Assembly (NCBI GenBank): GCA_026686845.1
Contig: JAIVEN010000014.1
Coordinates: 9,720,001 to 9,784,000 of the forward strand
Reading direction: 5' to 3'
Origin: Adenanthera pavonina
Lineage: Eukaryota > Streptophyta > Magnoliopsida > Fabales > Fabaceae
Length of the DNA: 64,000 nt
Shown one piece after another: positions 25,904 through 38,792 of this stretch (position 1 is the first letter of the stretch; each line of letters starts with the position of its first letter). The position numbers and the translations under genes are program-made. Under the pieces are notes generated by a model. The model searched no databases. It was not told the origin of the DNA and worked only from the letters and a program-made list of their open reading frames with translations.

Positions 25904-28900
25904 TTTATAGATGTTGATATCAATCATAAATCAATTGATTACAAAATCATTTACTTGCATCTCACATCAACAACGCCTTCTTTTCTTTTCTTTTCCCTTC
26001 AGCCGAAAAAGTTCCCTATACGCTATACATCTGCTTCCTTCGCATTCCTTGTTCTTTTTTCTTTTGGATCAGCACTGCATCAGATGTGTTGGAATCTGAA
26101 AGATGAGCTATAAACTATGCATGATTGTGAATTGCAGGACTTGTTTGAGTTTTTAAATGCTAAATAGATGTAGATTATGAGGCTTAATTATTAATTATAC
26201 GGTTAATTATATCTTCTTAATTCCTCAACGCCAGACCTTCTTCTGAACTCTCCTCCATCTTATTTTCTCTCTCACAGACTCTGAGACATTCATTTGTCAA
26301 CTTCAAAGTACTCTTTTGTTCCTTCTACATCTCAGTTGTGACTCGTGACAAAATGCCCATGACTCTCCTCCCTTCCCCAATGTTCTTGATTTGGATAATT
26401 CATTATAATTATTTTATCTTCTTTCTCTCAAATATATAGTATTATGTATTTATATTATCATATATAATAATATTAAAAAATGAGATTACATATAAATTTT
26501 ACATTTTTGTATTATTATACATAATAGGTTAGAATGCACGAAATAAATAATACCTTAATAGAAATTTTTTACTATAGGATAAATTGAGTTAAGCAAAATT
26601 TTAGATAAGAAATTGATCAAAATTCAAATTCAAACAGTAAAAAAGTAGAGAAAAGAGATAGAAATAAAAATAATGGAAATATAATAAAGAGAGATACGAG
26701 GCTCAATGCAAACCACATTGTTCATATATGTGAATAGTAAATTACATAGAAAAGTCATACTGTTCATAACCTCCTGAACATATAGATCTAGATTAACTTG
26801 AAGTTGTAGGCAAGGTACAAGAGTAAAGAGATGGTTGGAATGGTGTGATTTGATAGGGGGTGGTTGTGATGGAGGTGCAAGTGGTGGACACAGGACCAGT
26901 GTACATGATCTTGTGGGGGTGGTGATCAGATCAGTATATATAGAGTCTTTCTTTTCACCCTTCATTTTATTCTCTTGTCAAAGAAAGAGGATGAATATCT
27001 GGACCCCATTTTCCTTCTCTTTAATGCCTCCCATCTCAACACAACAAAAGTGGACTTTGACATGTCTATCTCACCCTTTCTTCCCTTTCAGTTTCCGCCT
27101 TTCTTTAAAAGTTAATCAATCAAACTGTTGATTTTCTGCCCTCCACGACTTTTTTCAACTTACCTTTTTTTATGTAGCTTGCTAGCTAGTTACCTTAGAT
27201 GACTATTCATTATATATAGGCTTCGCTATATATACCTGTTCATGATTTAACAATTATTTTCCCACTCAGTAGTCAAACCCACATTTTATGGAACTTGGCT
27301 TGGAATCTGGATTGGAATCTCCTCATCTATTCTGGACGATTCTCATTATTACTTCGGTTTACTTCATGAGGACAAAATTTTGGAGAAAAACCTGCAGTAT
27401 AGTGCGATTCGATAAAGCTATTCCTAACTTTTCTCTAAATTATATTAAAGTTTTTGTCCTTGGGATATGATATTAAAGTTTTTGTGCATGGTCAAGTGGT
27501 CAGGAAAGCTTGTCATTAAATTATTATATGACATATTGAATAGTTACTGGTCAAGTTATTTTGTAAGTATTATAACATTCAGATCACGTTCATGAGCTCA
27601 AATTGGGTTGTTTTTTGGCAGTGACAACTGGCTAACATAAGGTACAAAAAGAACACTGGTTTGGCTTTGCAAATAAATATATATACAGCCATGCATGTAC
27701 ACGCACAGGATTTAACCTATCTCAGCAAGTAAAATTTCATATGGTATGAATGCATTGAGGTTAAACCTCATCTTTACTGGTCAAGTGAAAAAAGGCAACT
27801 GAGATTAATCGAGCCAATATTCGAAAAGAAAAAAGTTTTCCGAGAGAAGAAGAAGAAGAAGAAGAATCAATGCCATGTGATTGCTGTTAATTATGTCCGA
27901 ATAAAATTGTGTAAAACTGTACCGTAGGCAATTTCAAGAGGACATATTCATTATTTTCTGCTCTTTCATTAATGCACGCCAGTATATATTGTCCTACTGA
28001 TTAAGGGTACATTCTGAAAATGAGCAGATATATCCACGGGGGCTACATTCACATTATATCTATATCGGTATCAAGGATCTCCATGTACGTATTATATGCA
28101 CAACATATCTGGTAACTTTTTTCTTTTCCTGGGTGATACAAGTTTGTTCTTTTCTCTTTTCAAAATTTTCAGGTAACTAGAAATTAATTAATCATCTTGA
28201 ACTAAAACGTACTGGTCCAATCAAAGTTACAGAAAGACACAGAGAAAAGAAAGCACAGCAAAAATCCAAACTTCGGTGAAGTCGATCAGGTTTATCGAAT
28301 TTAATTCCTGTCACGAGATTAATTGTCAGTGACTTCTTTCTCTTCTAAATTAAAGCTTTGATCTAATTTATGTTTGTGTATTCATACATATACAGGTGTG
28401 ACGAATTAGGGTTTAGTGTTGTAACTAGATGCTGTCTGTGTGTGTAGCTTTCACCAATTAGTTGTACTGTACTGTAAGGCCAGCATGCATGGTGATACCT
28501 TTCTGTGAGGTTGAGAAGTGTCCACGATTATTGAAGGAAAATATTTCCAAGTAGCTAGCTGTGTCTTTGTGGGACAAGTAATTTAATTAGTTTGCATACA
28601 TAGTGAAGTATCTATATATGAAAAGGAGGGGGTTCATTCAAATTTACCCAAAATTAATTAAAAAATAAGAAGTGTAGCGGACTGGACTTTTATTAATTAT
28701 ATGATTTGTTACATATATATATATACATGTTATATGTGTGCTTTTGGGATTTATTAATTTGCTTTATCACAGAAGAAAAGGCAAATTGAAAATATTCCTC
28801 CATGCATGCCGAAGAAGAGAGAGAGAGATGGAAGGAAAGGAATAGTGTATTAAGTTGGGTTTGATAGTGGGTTAGGTGGGTGTAAGCTTTGGTGAAATGA

Positions 28901-31900
28901 AAGCAATTAACAAGACACAAGAGTGGACCAGGCAGAAAAAAGAAGAAGGACCTTCCCATAATGCTCTTTTTGGTTTTGGGAATCACGAAAGCACTTCTAT
29001 GCTCTTTCTCTTTCTTTCTTTCCCCTCTTAGCTCACTGCGTGCTAGTGAGAAAAACAATGGCGAAGCTAAGGATTCTTTTTTTTTTTTCCGGTCTAAAGT
29101 TGTATTAAGATGGACAGAGGTGGGGCCAAAACGAAAAGCTAATAGAGAAAAGAGGGTGTGTATTTTTTTTCCCTTGAATTAAACATTTCTACTTCAATTA
29201 TTCAATTCTTTAATTTAATCTTGAAAAATATGATTTAATTCTAAAAGATATAAGCTGTTTGATTTCTGAATTTTAAAGACATAGGATCCAGTCTTTGAAA
29301 ACTTTGGATTCCCTACTTGTTATACTTCATGAAATACCCATTGACAGAGATTAATGAATGAGAGGTGAATTATGTAATTTTCAGATTTATTAATTGAATT
29401 GTTAGATCACATATGTCTATTATATCTAAATATTATATGAATGTACCTTTTAGGAAGAAAAATATTTATTCCGTAATAAATCAGGCATAGTTGGGAGTTG
29501 GAACAGCTCTTGGAGACCCTATTCATGTCTGATGACGGGTTTGCATCCACAAGAAAAGGTTTGAAGTTAAATCTATTTCATATATGCACCGCATGCACCA
29601 GCACATCCCAAATCCAAGTACATTCTTATAATTGGATCACTATATTATGTTTCGTTAAAGGACAAAAGAAGCCTACAGTCTAAGAATAATAACCTAATTT
29701 CCCCAATAAAATAACCCTGGGCAAGCGTGGATGATTATCTTTCCTCCCTTTCAAATTACACAGAGTCACATAATCAGCATTCATCAGCAATATTCATGCT
29801 CTTTCTTTCACTTTTCTTTTGAGGCACTTGATATTGGATTTTTCAATGTGGACTTAACATAAAACATGCAATTTTATAAAACTCAAATTTAATGTTTGGT
29901 TAACTATTAGGTTTTTAAGCCAAAATTAATGGATCCATTTTGTATTGGGCTATACCAATAGTCTACGTGGGTTTTCTCTATTTGCTAGACTAGGACGACT
30001 GACTAATGATGGATAGGTAAATTCATTAGGATTACATAAGGAGAGGTTCTTACTATATGCGGTGCTATTACCCCATTAATGTAACGCACAAAAGCAGAAT
30101 AAGTTAATAGTATATACCCTCTTCACTCATATTTATTCTCTAAGTTATGGATTCCGTGGCGGCAAAGTAACTCTAGCCTCCTTCCTCTAAACATTCGTGT
30201 TATAAAATGATCGATCTACCGTGAGGGCCTATTATCTCAAATTTCTTCGGTTGATACCCTTTTTACCTTTTTACATAAAGAAATAATGGCTCCATGTAAT
30301 TTAAGATAAAATCAACAAGTCCAATTCTCTTTATTGAACTATTGTCTTTGCGACTTTGTCATAGATCTTTTTATACTTTCATTAACCTTAATAATTAGTG
30401 CTCGCCTAATTAAGGGGACGAACCATATATATAAAGATACTTTTAGTTCTCTGAGGTACATGTTCCTCGTAATGCGTGGTCTGTCTAATGTCTGAAATGG
30501 ATAGAGAAAGTCAATCCCTTTAATTAACATATTATTCAATCAACATTTATGGTTTAATTCCATCAACTGTTGCTTTCTATTAGCATCTTTTTGATAAATG
30601 AGAAAATGCATAGTCTCAACTTTGAGAAATGTTGAATATTCCATCTTTTTGAATAAGACTGAGAGATATGATTTCTGGGTTGATATTTTAGGTATCCCAT
30701 GATGTCTCTTCCACATTGACAAAGAACAAAAACCGCCATAGCCATAAAGGAAGAAACACACTCTGCCAAATAATATTAATGTGATGTGATGATTTTAATT
30801 AAATTGTGCCCCATTATTAAGTCTTGCTTCACCCTATGAAAGAAGCATATCAAAGAGACAACAACACATGCTGCTGTAATGTGTGATGCTTCACTATCAT
30901 TTGTATGAGTGAATATCAATTGAGGAGGTTTTCTCACATTTTGAAGCCTTCATTCCTCTTGGAGAAATAAAATATCTTAGGTCTAAATAACGTCCAAATT
31001 TAGAATCAAGGTTATGGACTGCTCCTATGACGGCTATGAAGTTATAGATGGTATATATTCCACTCATTATTTCAACTCGGAAGTTTAAATTCTGGTAAGG
31101 AAAAAAAAACTCAGAAGTTTAAATACAAATTTACGACATATATCTTGTAGTGAAACTTAATTTTTTTTACCAAGAAAATCAGTTCACAAGGATTGAATTG
31201 GGTTTAGTCATAAATAATTAATTTGATATATCAATTAAGAATAATATTTCAACTTAATGATGATTTAAGTATATAATTTTATTATGATTTTTAATATATA
31301 TTTAATTAGACAGATATGACAACCTAAGCATTGCAGTTTGAGTTTTAAAAGCTTTGAGCATAAAAATGTTTGAATTTGTTAGAATTATATACGTGAGAAA
31401 AAGTGTCTTTAAAATCACCGACAAATTGAAAGATTAAAAAGAAATTGAATCTCATGTAAAGTCTGACTCTATGATACTAATGTTAAAAAATATGAAATTC
31501 AGAAGGGTCAAATATTTGAACTTTATATGACTTATTATACATAATAAAATTTCTTTCCTTCCTTGTGAATGTGCAAATGGAAGTGCTATATTATATAGCC
31601 TATATGAGAGTCAATGATTGCTTAAATGGAGAAACCAAACGCCTCTAAATCGCATTGAAAGTGGTACAAATAATGGTGGTTGGATGTGGGGTATATTGTA
31701 CCAAGGAAAGATATGAAATACAATCATTTGATTTGATTTCACATAAAGTTATTTTTTAAGGCTTCAAGATAATTTGAGAAAGGGAAACCCTAGCTTGTCC
31801 TGGATCAAAGACAAGCTGTTTTAAAGCAGTTTAATCCATTTTTGAAAGCTTGGTCCAATTTACTTGTGGAGACAAGATTAATTAATTAGTTCATAAATTT

Positions 31901-33053
31901 GTTTTTGTAGATGATATTACTTAAAAAAAAGTTAGTCTTTTGGAGATTACATTTTATTTTTGTTGAATTTTACCATCAGTAGTAAGGTCAGCAATATCAT
32001 AACAAATTAGACTAATGGAGCAAAGTCATCGAAAGTCTTTAACTTCATTACTTGGTTTGAACTTTGCAAAATGCATGCATAAAATTTCTAATTACTATTA
32101 ATCAATATGTTCAAATTCATTTAGTTAGAAGTCTGGACATATATACTAATAATTATGATGTGAAACGAGAGCTAAAGATCATATTTCAATATTTCAAATG
32201 GTTGACGTGTAGATTAGTGCGTCTCTAAAAGCATCGTACCCCAAATACGTGTCGTTATTCATACTGTCGGTAGGATTTGATGTTTCATACCCGCATTTAT
32301 AAATAAGATGTTCTAGCTCGTAAATAATTTTGAATGAAATTGTTGGGTAACGTATTCGAAGAAGTGTTTAATTACTGTTTAGTATATATCAATTATAGAG
32401 TCATTTGGCGTTTTTTAATATGTCTAATAGATAATTATTTCTTGATGAAAGGTACATAAATAAATATTTATATTTCTAATACATGCCTACAATAACGTAT
32501 GATTATTTCTAATTACGTGTATCTTCTTTTTAAAGAAAAAAAAAAGTTATAGACATGATGATATTTACGTTAAAATTGAACTTCTACTTCAAATACTGGG
32601 ATGCCTGGCTTATATTATTTATCTATGTGAAACGAAAATACAACTTAAACTGTGACAGATTTATATATAGTTGCAAATTGACTATAAAGAAAGATTATTC
32701 ACATATAACAACAATGGTCATTAAACGTTGTTAAGTTTTTCTTCTAAGTATAATCGAGTCAAAGAACTAATTAAGAACATTCTGTAATGACAAAATGAGT
32801 GAATGACAGAATAGGTGGGGAGTATAAGAAGCGCGTACTTAAGTCAATCTTCGCATAAACATGGACTAATCATCCTCAATCTTCATGGCCCATCATGCTA
32901 GTCAGCCACAAGTTCTCATTTCAAATTACTTGTATAATGTTTCTCTAATTTCTACATTGTGTGTTCATAATTGATCTCAAGAATTAATTTTTCTCATCCA
33001 ATCAAAGATGAATTATTTACACTAAAACTTAGATCGAAAGATTCGAACCAAGA

Positions 33054-33081
33054 TTATATATATATATATATATATATATAT
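33054..33081. repeat. (TA)n microsatellite
   Basis: About 14 TA units in otherwise AT-rich intergenic DNA. Confidence 0.9.
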
Positions 33082-34760
33082 CCAACCACACATCATTGCC
33101 CTTATATTTTCTTCTGGCTGAGGACTGTCTTGGGTGGAGAGAGATAGACTCAAGGGATTTGGTGAGTCTCACAAGCGGGACCCACCTAACCTCTATATCT
33201 ATCTCTAGCACCAGGACGGTCCTGGGCCAGGAGAGAAGCTAGGCTCCGCTTCACTCATCCACACACTTTTAAGTAGCAATAGAGTAATTCCCTAAAATTA
33301 ATTAGGAGGTGGATATATATTTTATATCCACAATTACTTAGAAGAAATAACAAAACAAAGTGTGCACAGAAATACGATGGTGAAGGTGTGGTTGGAGGAG
33401 AGTAGTACAGTGGAGGACGAAAAGAGTGGAAGTGACGTGTTAGCATATCAAAGGAAAAGGGCAAAAACCCTGTTGAGAATGAACCGAAAGAAGTGTACAA
33501 TAGCCTTTTATGAGAACTTTTGCGACCACCTTTCAGCAAATTAAAGCAATGACCAATCACTTCCAAAATGCAATATGCTTTTCTAATTTCTGTGGCTGTA
33601 GGAAAATATAGACGAGGGGATATTGCCCAAAAATCCCTTTCAAAGTATGAATAGAGCATTAATTTCTCGAGATGAGACGTTCTTGAGTGAAGTTTTGCCC
33701 ATAAAAGAGAGATAGATGAATGCTCGTGAAATGTGGTTTGTTTGCTCAGTTTTAGCTTCAATATGGTTCTACTCATGCGTTTTACTCTCGTCCTTTATAC
33801 ACTTTTCTTTTTTTCTAAAGTTGGGTTTGAATGCGTACAATCAATCATACATATGGAAGAGCATATAGGGGTACCATACTATGCTTCCACATTTTCCATC
33901 CACGAGCTATCGTGCTCTGACTTTGGGGTAGTGCTGAATTAGGGTTACTAAGAAAAGTATAGCAAATTGAAGACGATGCAGCTCAAGGTTTTAATTATGA
34001 TGGAATAAGGAGAGAGTTTTTAAGAGAATGAGAATGAGAAATATGCTTTCATCAATTAATTCAGGGTCTTTTTAAGTATGAGCCGATCATGAGTTTCATC
34101 TTTTCAGGGGACAAACTGTAAAAATTAATTATAGCGCATCAATTTAATTGTTAGATTTTGAGTTTCAATTAAAAAAAGGGAAAAAATTTAGACTCACTGT
34201 CTAATTACTCTAGATAAATTTTATAGTATTATGTGGTGACGAAGTAATTATCTCAGAGATCCAATAATAGAATGAACGAGCTAGGGACCTCTAGATCATT
34301 GACATACGAGATGACTTATTCTAATAATTCATATATATGCCACATTGGTAAATACATATAAATCTTTTCAAGTTGAAAAAGTACCTCAACGTGGTTTTAC
34401 ATCCCCTATACTAAAATTATTTATCCATTCCTTTAAAGACTTTGATGATAATATTGAAAGGTTAGCATATTTGAAGTTTAGGAGATGTGAAAGTATTACT
34501 CTACCATTTCTTTTGATATATATAAATTAATTTTCAGGGTTGTCCCGCACCAAAACCTACTTGAGGATAACCTTTGTATACCTGGAAAATTCAGTGAGCG
34601 GTATGGTAATTACCAAACGATAAAAAGCACGTAATGAGGGCCAAGATTGCACCAAAGAATCAACCAGAAGAGGAAATGAAACTGATTTAGAAAAGGCAAC
34701 ATATAATAATATGAAAGCTGAAACCAACCATTGTTATGTGGACCCACCAAATAATATATA

Positions 34761-35034
34761 TACTCCCTCCGGTCCTATATATAGGGCATTTTACCCTGAT
34801 CCTGAATATAAAACCTTTTACAATATGTGAGGTAGTATTTAATATACATTTTCAAAAAATATCCCTATTTAATATATCTAAAGAGAAAGAGAAAGAGATT
34901 AAATAAGGGTAGTTCTGAAAAAATGTTGAGATTCTTGAAGAAATCGAGGTAGTTAATTAGTTTTAATTCCTGTTCTTAATATATCACATGATTTGATTAA
35001 AAAGACTTTATATTAAGGATAAGAAGTAGTAGTA
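34761..35034. mobile_element. Stowaway-like MITE
   Basis: The left end reads TA then CTCCCTCCGGTCCTATATAT, the classic Stowaway (Tc1/mariner) terminus. The right end, reversed, gives TACTACTACTTCTTATCCT, a diverged version. The element is about 274 bp, lies between TA dinucleotides and has no ORF. Boundaries are good to a few bases. Confidence 0.65.
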
Positions 35035-35743
35035 CTCATGGCATAAACTGGTTCATTCATGGCTCTGATTTTTCATGTAAAATTCCGTTCCTGTTCTTTT
35101 TGTTGTCGGAAGAAAAGAAAAAAATAAGATGAAGAAATACTACTCATCATCATGCCCGTAAATACTAGCGTCATATGCACTAATTAAACTTTACTAAATA
35201 TTATATTTTGCACATTAATTATAACTTTTTTTTTGGAGAAATATAATATATATATCATATGTTTTAAATTTTGATAGGGTGGGACCCAGTGGATCGAATG
35301 GTAATGAGATATCATTTGTATGGTACAGAGGGATTGTGATAGTACAGAAGCATTCCATATATATACATAATTCTTGTCAAGCTGGACTTCCAATAAATGA
35401 GAAGCATGTGGGGCGAAACTTGCCATCTGATAATTTGATAATAATGTATAAGATGAATGGGGAATTTCCTATGGTAGTTTTAAGTAGGATATTTAAAAGA
35501 GAGAGAGAGAGAGAATTATATTTAAGTACTTTTAATTACCTCATTAATTCATTTACCAAACGGGATTACCCTGTCCTGCTGTAACTTTATTTCGGCCCAA
35601 TGCAAACACATGTCGGTGAATCAATATTACTAATTACAAAAATTTTTCCGACCTGATTACATACCTCTTCATTCATTATTTTTCGTGCTTGTAAAAGAAC
35701 AGCAGCAATACTGGCCTATTGAGTTTTAGTATTAAGTCCTTAA

Positions 35744-35941
35744 GGCCCTCTTTGGTTTAATAGAAAGGAGGGAAGTAGATAAATTTTAATGAAGGGGTGA
35801 GAGATTTTCATTTTTTCTTAATTGGGTTTGTTGGAAGGGAGGGAATGGGAGGGAAAATTCATCTTCTACTTATTGAACCAAATAAGGAAAAATTTAATTT
35901 TCCTTTTTCTCTCCTTCAAATGCCTCTAACTAAACAAAGGA
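35744..35941. mobile_element. Tourist/Harbinger-like MITE
   Basis: The left end follows TAA and begins GGCCCTCTTTGGTTTAAT. The right end, reversed, reads TCCTTTGTTTAGTTAGAG and is followed by TAA. A 3-bp TAA/TTA duplication and a CTTTGG/TTTGTTT-type end are typical of PIF/Harbinger MITEs. It is 198 bp with no coding capacity. The terminal repeats are imperfect. Confidence 0.5.
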
Positions 35942-36539
35942 TAAAGGTTTAATTTTGGGATTGTGTGTCCTAGTGAAGATAATAAGAAGATGTAAGAAAA
36001 ATAAAAGTACTAGGAGTGGAAGGCACCTCAATTCTACCAGACAAGGTCAAAAGAAATTTTAGATGGTTTCAAGAGTATTTGAATCTGCGACTTTAAAGAG
36101 ATGACAATTCTTGAACAACTTCTAATTTGTGATTCACTGAATAAATCATTGCTAGTAATCATAACATTGTCGTTTTGAGAACATAATCTCTGTAATTGCT
36201 GCCTACACAATCAGATTTAATCATATTTTTATAATTATTGCAACTGCAACCACAAAGCCTCTAACTGTTCCAACATTTCCATGTATGCACAAAGTTCTCC
36301 TGTCATCTGACTGATTGACCTAACTGACTCAAAATTCGATCGACCTCATATCTAGTTGTCGCCTGTATGTAATCATTATTTTTTTATATACAAGTCTTAT
36401 GTTCGTATAGATGTCAATTGACTCGTGTAAGATAATTAAAATTCTAACTTTAACATTTTTATTTATATTTAAATAAACTAAATTCTTTTTTTCCCTTTCA
36501 TTCACTTTATTTTAATTATATATATATAACTATAGTTAT

Positions 36540-36817
36540 TACTCCCTCCGATTCTTAATGTAAGTTACTTCTAACTAATTCATTAAAATCAAGAAAAATT
36601 TGTTACATCATTAAAATTGTCTTAAAATTAATGTGTTTTCCATCTTTACCCTATAATAAATATTACAAATTTAAACAATTTATATTCTCTCTCCTAATTA
36701 AATAATGACATTTTGAAAATAAAGTAATTAATATTCCAAAAACTCATAAAAAATGACTTACATTTACAACCATAAAAAACTTATTCAATATAACTATAAA
36801 AAGGATTGGAGAGAGTA
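36540..36817. mobile_element. Stowaway-like MITE
   Basis: The left end is TACTCCCTCCGATTCTTAAT. The right end, reversed, is TACTCTCTCCAATCCTTTTT. Both match the Stowaway terminus and are flanked by TA. Length is about 278 bp with no ORF. GTAAGT and ACTTAC motifs also recur inverted inside the two ends. Confidence 0.75.
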
Positions 36818-38645
36818 CTCTCTAGTTTCTATATAGAACTTGAATTGAAACCTGAATATTGTTCCGCACAATCAATCACCTAGGATGCAAGTAAATGAGT
36901 ATATGATCTGTAATTCCAAATTAGGTAGAGGGTTGTGATTAGTGAAAACTGAATAGTAATACTATTATTAAATCTCGATCCGGGTAAAGAGGAGGACAAG
37001 AGAGTCTGATTCAAAGCTTTTATAAATGCAACTACATATCCAAGACAAAGCTGTACATGTGAAATTAATGGCAGCTCACCAAGTAATGGTAGTAGTTTCT
37101 TTTATACTCCATGGATGAATAGTTTGAATAAAATAATCAAACTACTACTGGATACACGTCGGGTAAAAGAACATCTTCTGCAACAAGACATGGAAAAAGA
37201 TGGCTGAGAAAAGAAAGAGAAGGGTCAGAAGGGAAGGAGATTAAGAAGCAAATGGCATGCATTTAATGAGCACCCAATTGTGCATTGAATGAACCACCCA
37301 AACAGTGCCTCTGAATTAGTGTTTCTTTCGGAAGCAATGCTGGCAATGGCATCCACAACAAAAAAATGAATCTCTTCTTTAATTAAATTAATTACTATAA
37401 CTGACGACTAATTAAAAAGTCGACACCCCCTCCCTATGAGCTAAAAGTTTGTTATCTACGGTGTCAGCGAGTATTAAAGAGGCTGGGTTTGTTCCCGATA
37501 TAAGAGTTAAAGATCCCATATTGTCTGTAATAATTAAATTATGATTATCTTCGATTTAGCCTAGGGTTTTGAAAACCCTAGTTTCACCCTCATCTGTGGT
37601 TAATACTACTCAGGGTTTCTTTAATCATGCCAAGGAGATAATACATATATATACCAAGGAGCCAGTATGATTTGGAGTGTCAAAACCCAAATCTAATGTT
37701 TTTTTAAATAGAAGAAATTGTTTATACAGTGAATTGATTATGAATATATATAATTTACAATCTGGGGATTATTATGTTGGAAGGTGCAAACAAATGAAGA
37801 AAACAATGAGTCTTCATCAGTCTGACTTAGGTCAACCGGCTTGTTACTTTTTTTATTATTTTAAAATTCACATTTAGTACAAAGGGCATGATTAAAATTT
37901 AGAAAAAAAAAAAGCGTTCAGTAGCCGGAGAATTTGAAATTTGTGACAACAAAAAAGGTATTCCCTGCAGCTTAGCATTCCCATTTGAGCAAGAAAATGA
38001 GTCTCCTTTGATTTATTTAATATTTATATGAAAGGACAGAGAGAGAGAGCGAAGAGGGGGGGGGGGGGGGGGGGGGAAGGAATCAGTCTAACACATGAGG
38101 GGGGCGTCTTTCAATCTGTCTAATAATTTATAACCCGTCGTCTACGGGCAGAAAAATCATCCAAAGTGGTCACATTTTTTTTTGAGGGTTCTGAACCTCT
38201 GATACGAGTTTGACTAGAGAGAGAGAGAGGCCTTTGTGATATATCGTCTGCCTCTTTCTCCTGCGCTTCTTCTGTTCAGTACTTTGTTGGAGCAATTGTC
38301 ATTTTCCAACATATACTCTCGAGGAAAACAAAACGGACCACCCCCCTCCTCCCCGAGCTTTCCTTTCCATTCCTTTCTGGATTTTCTTTTCTCCCTCAAA
38401 AAAAGAAAAATCAATTCCTTCTCCTTCTCTCTTATCTCATTCACTTTTTTCTTGGACATGTCTGTTTGCGTTTAGAGAAAAAGTGACCATTATGACTCCG
38501 CCTTCCTCTCCTTCTTAGCTCTCTCTCTTTCCCTCTTCCTTCATAGATACTTAGCTATATTCCTAGCTTTCCACACTCTTTTGCAGGGAAAAGACTGAGA
38601 AAAAGCAAAAGAGAGAAAAAAAAGTAAAAAAAAACTGAATATCTG
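36818..38645. other. Upstream region of KAN1
   Basis: No gene is recognised. The region carries a run of 21 G, GA/CT-rich patches and, from about 38480, a CT-rich stretch likely to be promoter or 5' UTR of the KAN1-like gene. ORFs seen on both strands at 38214-38475 are products of the CT/GA-rich composition. Confidence 0.5.
38056..38076. repeat. Homopolymer of 21 G
   Basis: An uninterrupted run of G follows a GA microsatellite and is followed by further short G runs. It lies about 720 bp upstream of the KAN1 start codon. Such tracts can form G-quadruplexes and are prone to length error in sequencing. Confidence 0.9.
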
Positions 38646-38792
38646 TTGGAAGAAGCAGCTGCTGAGCTAAAGGATTGGACCTTGATTTGTGCCATCAACT
38701 CTGATTTTCATAAAGGAGAGAGAAGCATTCTCTCTCTCTCTCTCAAATACAGACTCAGTAACTTTCATAAGGTAGCTAGACCATCAAAAAAG
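38646..38792 (+). other. KAN1 5' leader, open in the KAN1 frame
   Basis: The 147 nt before the KAN1 ATG contain no stop in the KAN1 frame and no in-frame ATG. The stretch includes a CT microsatellite at about 38731-38745. It is most simply 5' UTR; a non-AUG extension of up to 49 residues is formally possible but unsupported. Confidence 0.5.

Larger units (their letters stand above)
21575..34760. other. Long gene-poor AT-rich region
   Basis: I recognise no gene across this stretch. ORFs are under about 125 codons, often low in complexity, and none has recognisable domains. Contents include an 85-bp tandem duplication (22366-22525), short AC (about 23398-23410), CT (25866-25900), GAA (about 27847-27866) and TA (33054-33081) runs, a slightly GC-richer island at about 24830-24960, and a degenerate sequence starting near 24466 that resembles the end of a Stowaway-type MITE. 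The start codon and splice pattern of any real gene here would have to be found from transcripts. Confidence 0.5.

Noticed and set aside
26630..27131. Overlapping 98- and 111-codon ORFs on opposite strands with a TATATATA motif
   Set aside because: No homology or conserved motif is recognised; opposite-strand overlap suggests chance.
28693..29182. ORFs on both strands rich in Ser, Leu and Phe
   Set aside because: Composition-driven; no family features or splice pattern.
33255..33776. 173-codon minus-strand ORF
   Set aside because: It has no recognisable domain, starts and ends in AT-rich DNA and shows no splice context; most likely chance.
38214..38475. Overlapping ORFs on both strands before KAN1
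   Set aside because: They come from CT/GA-rich leader or promoter sequence; no homology is recognised.
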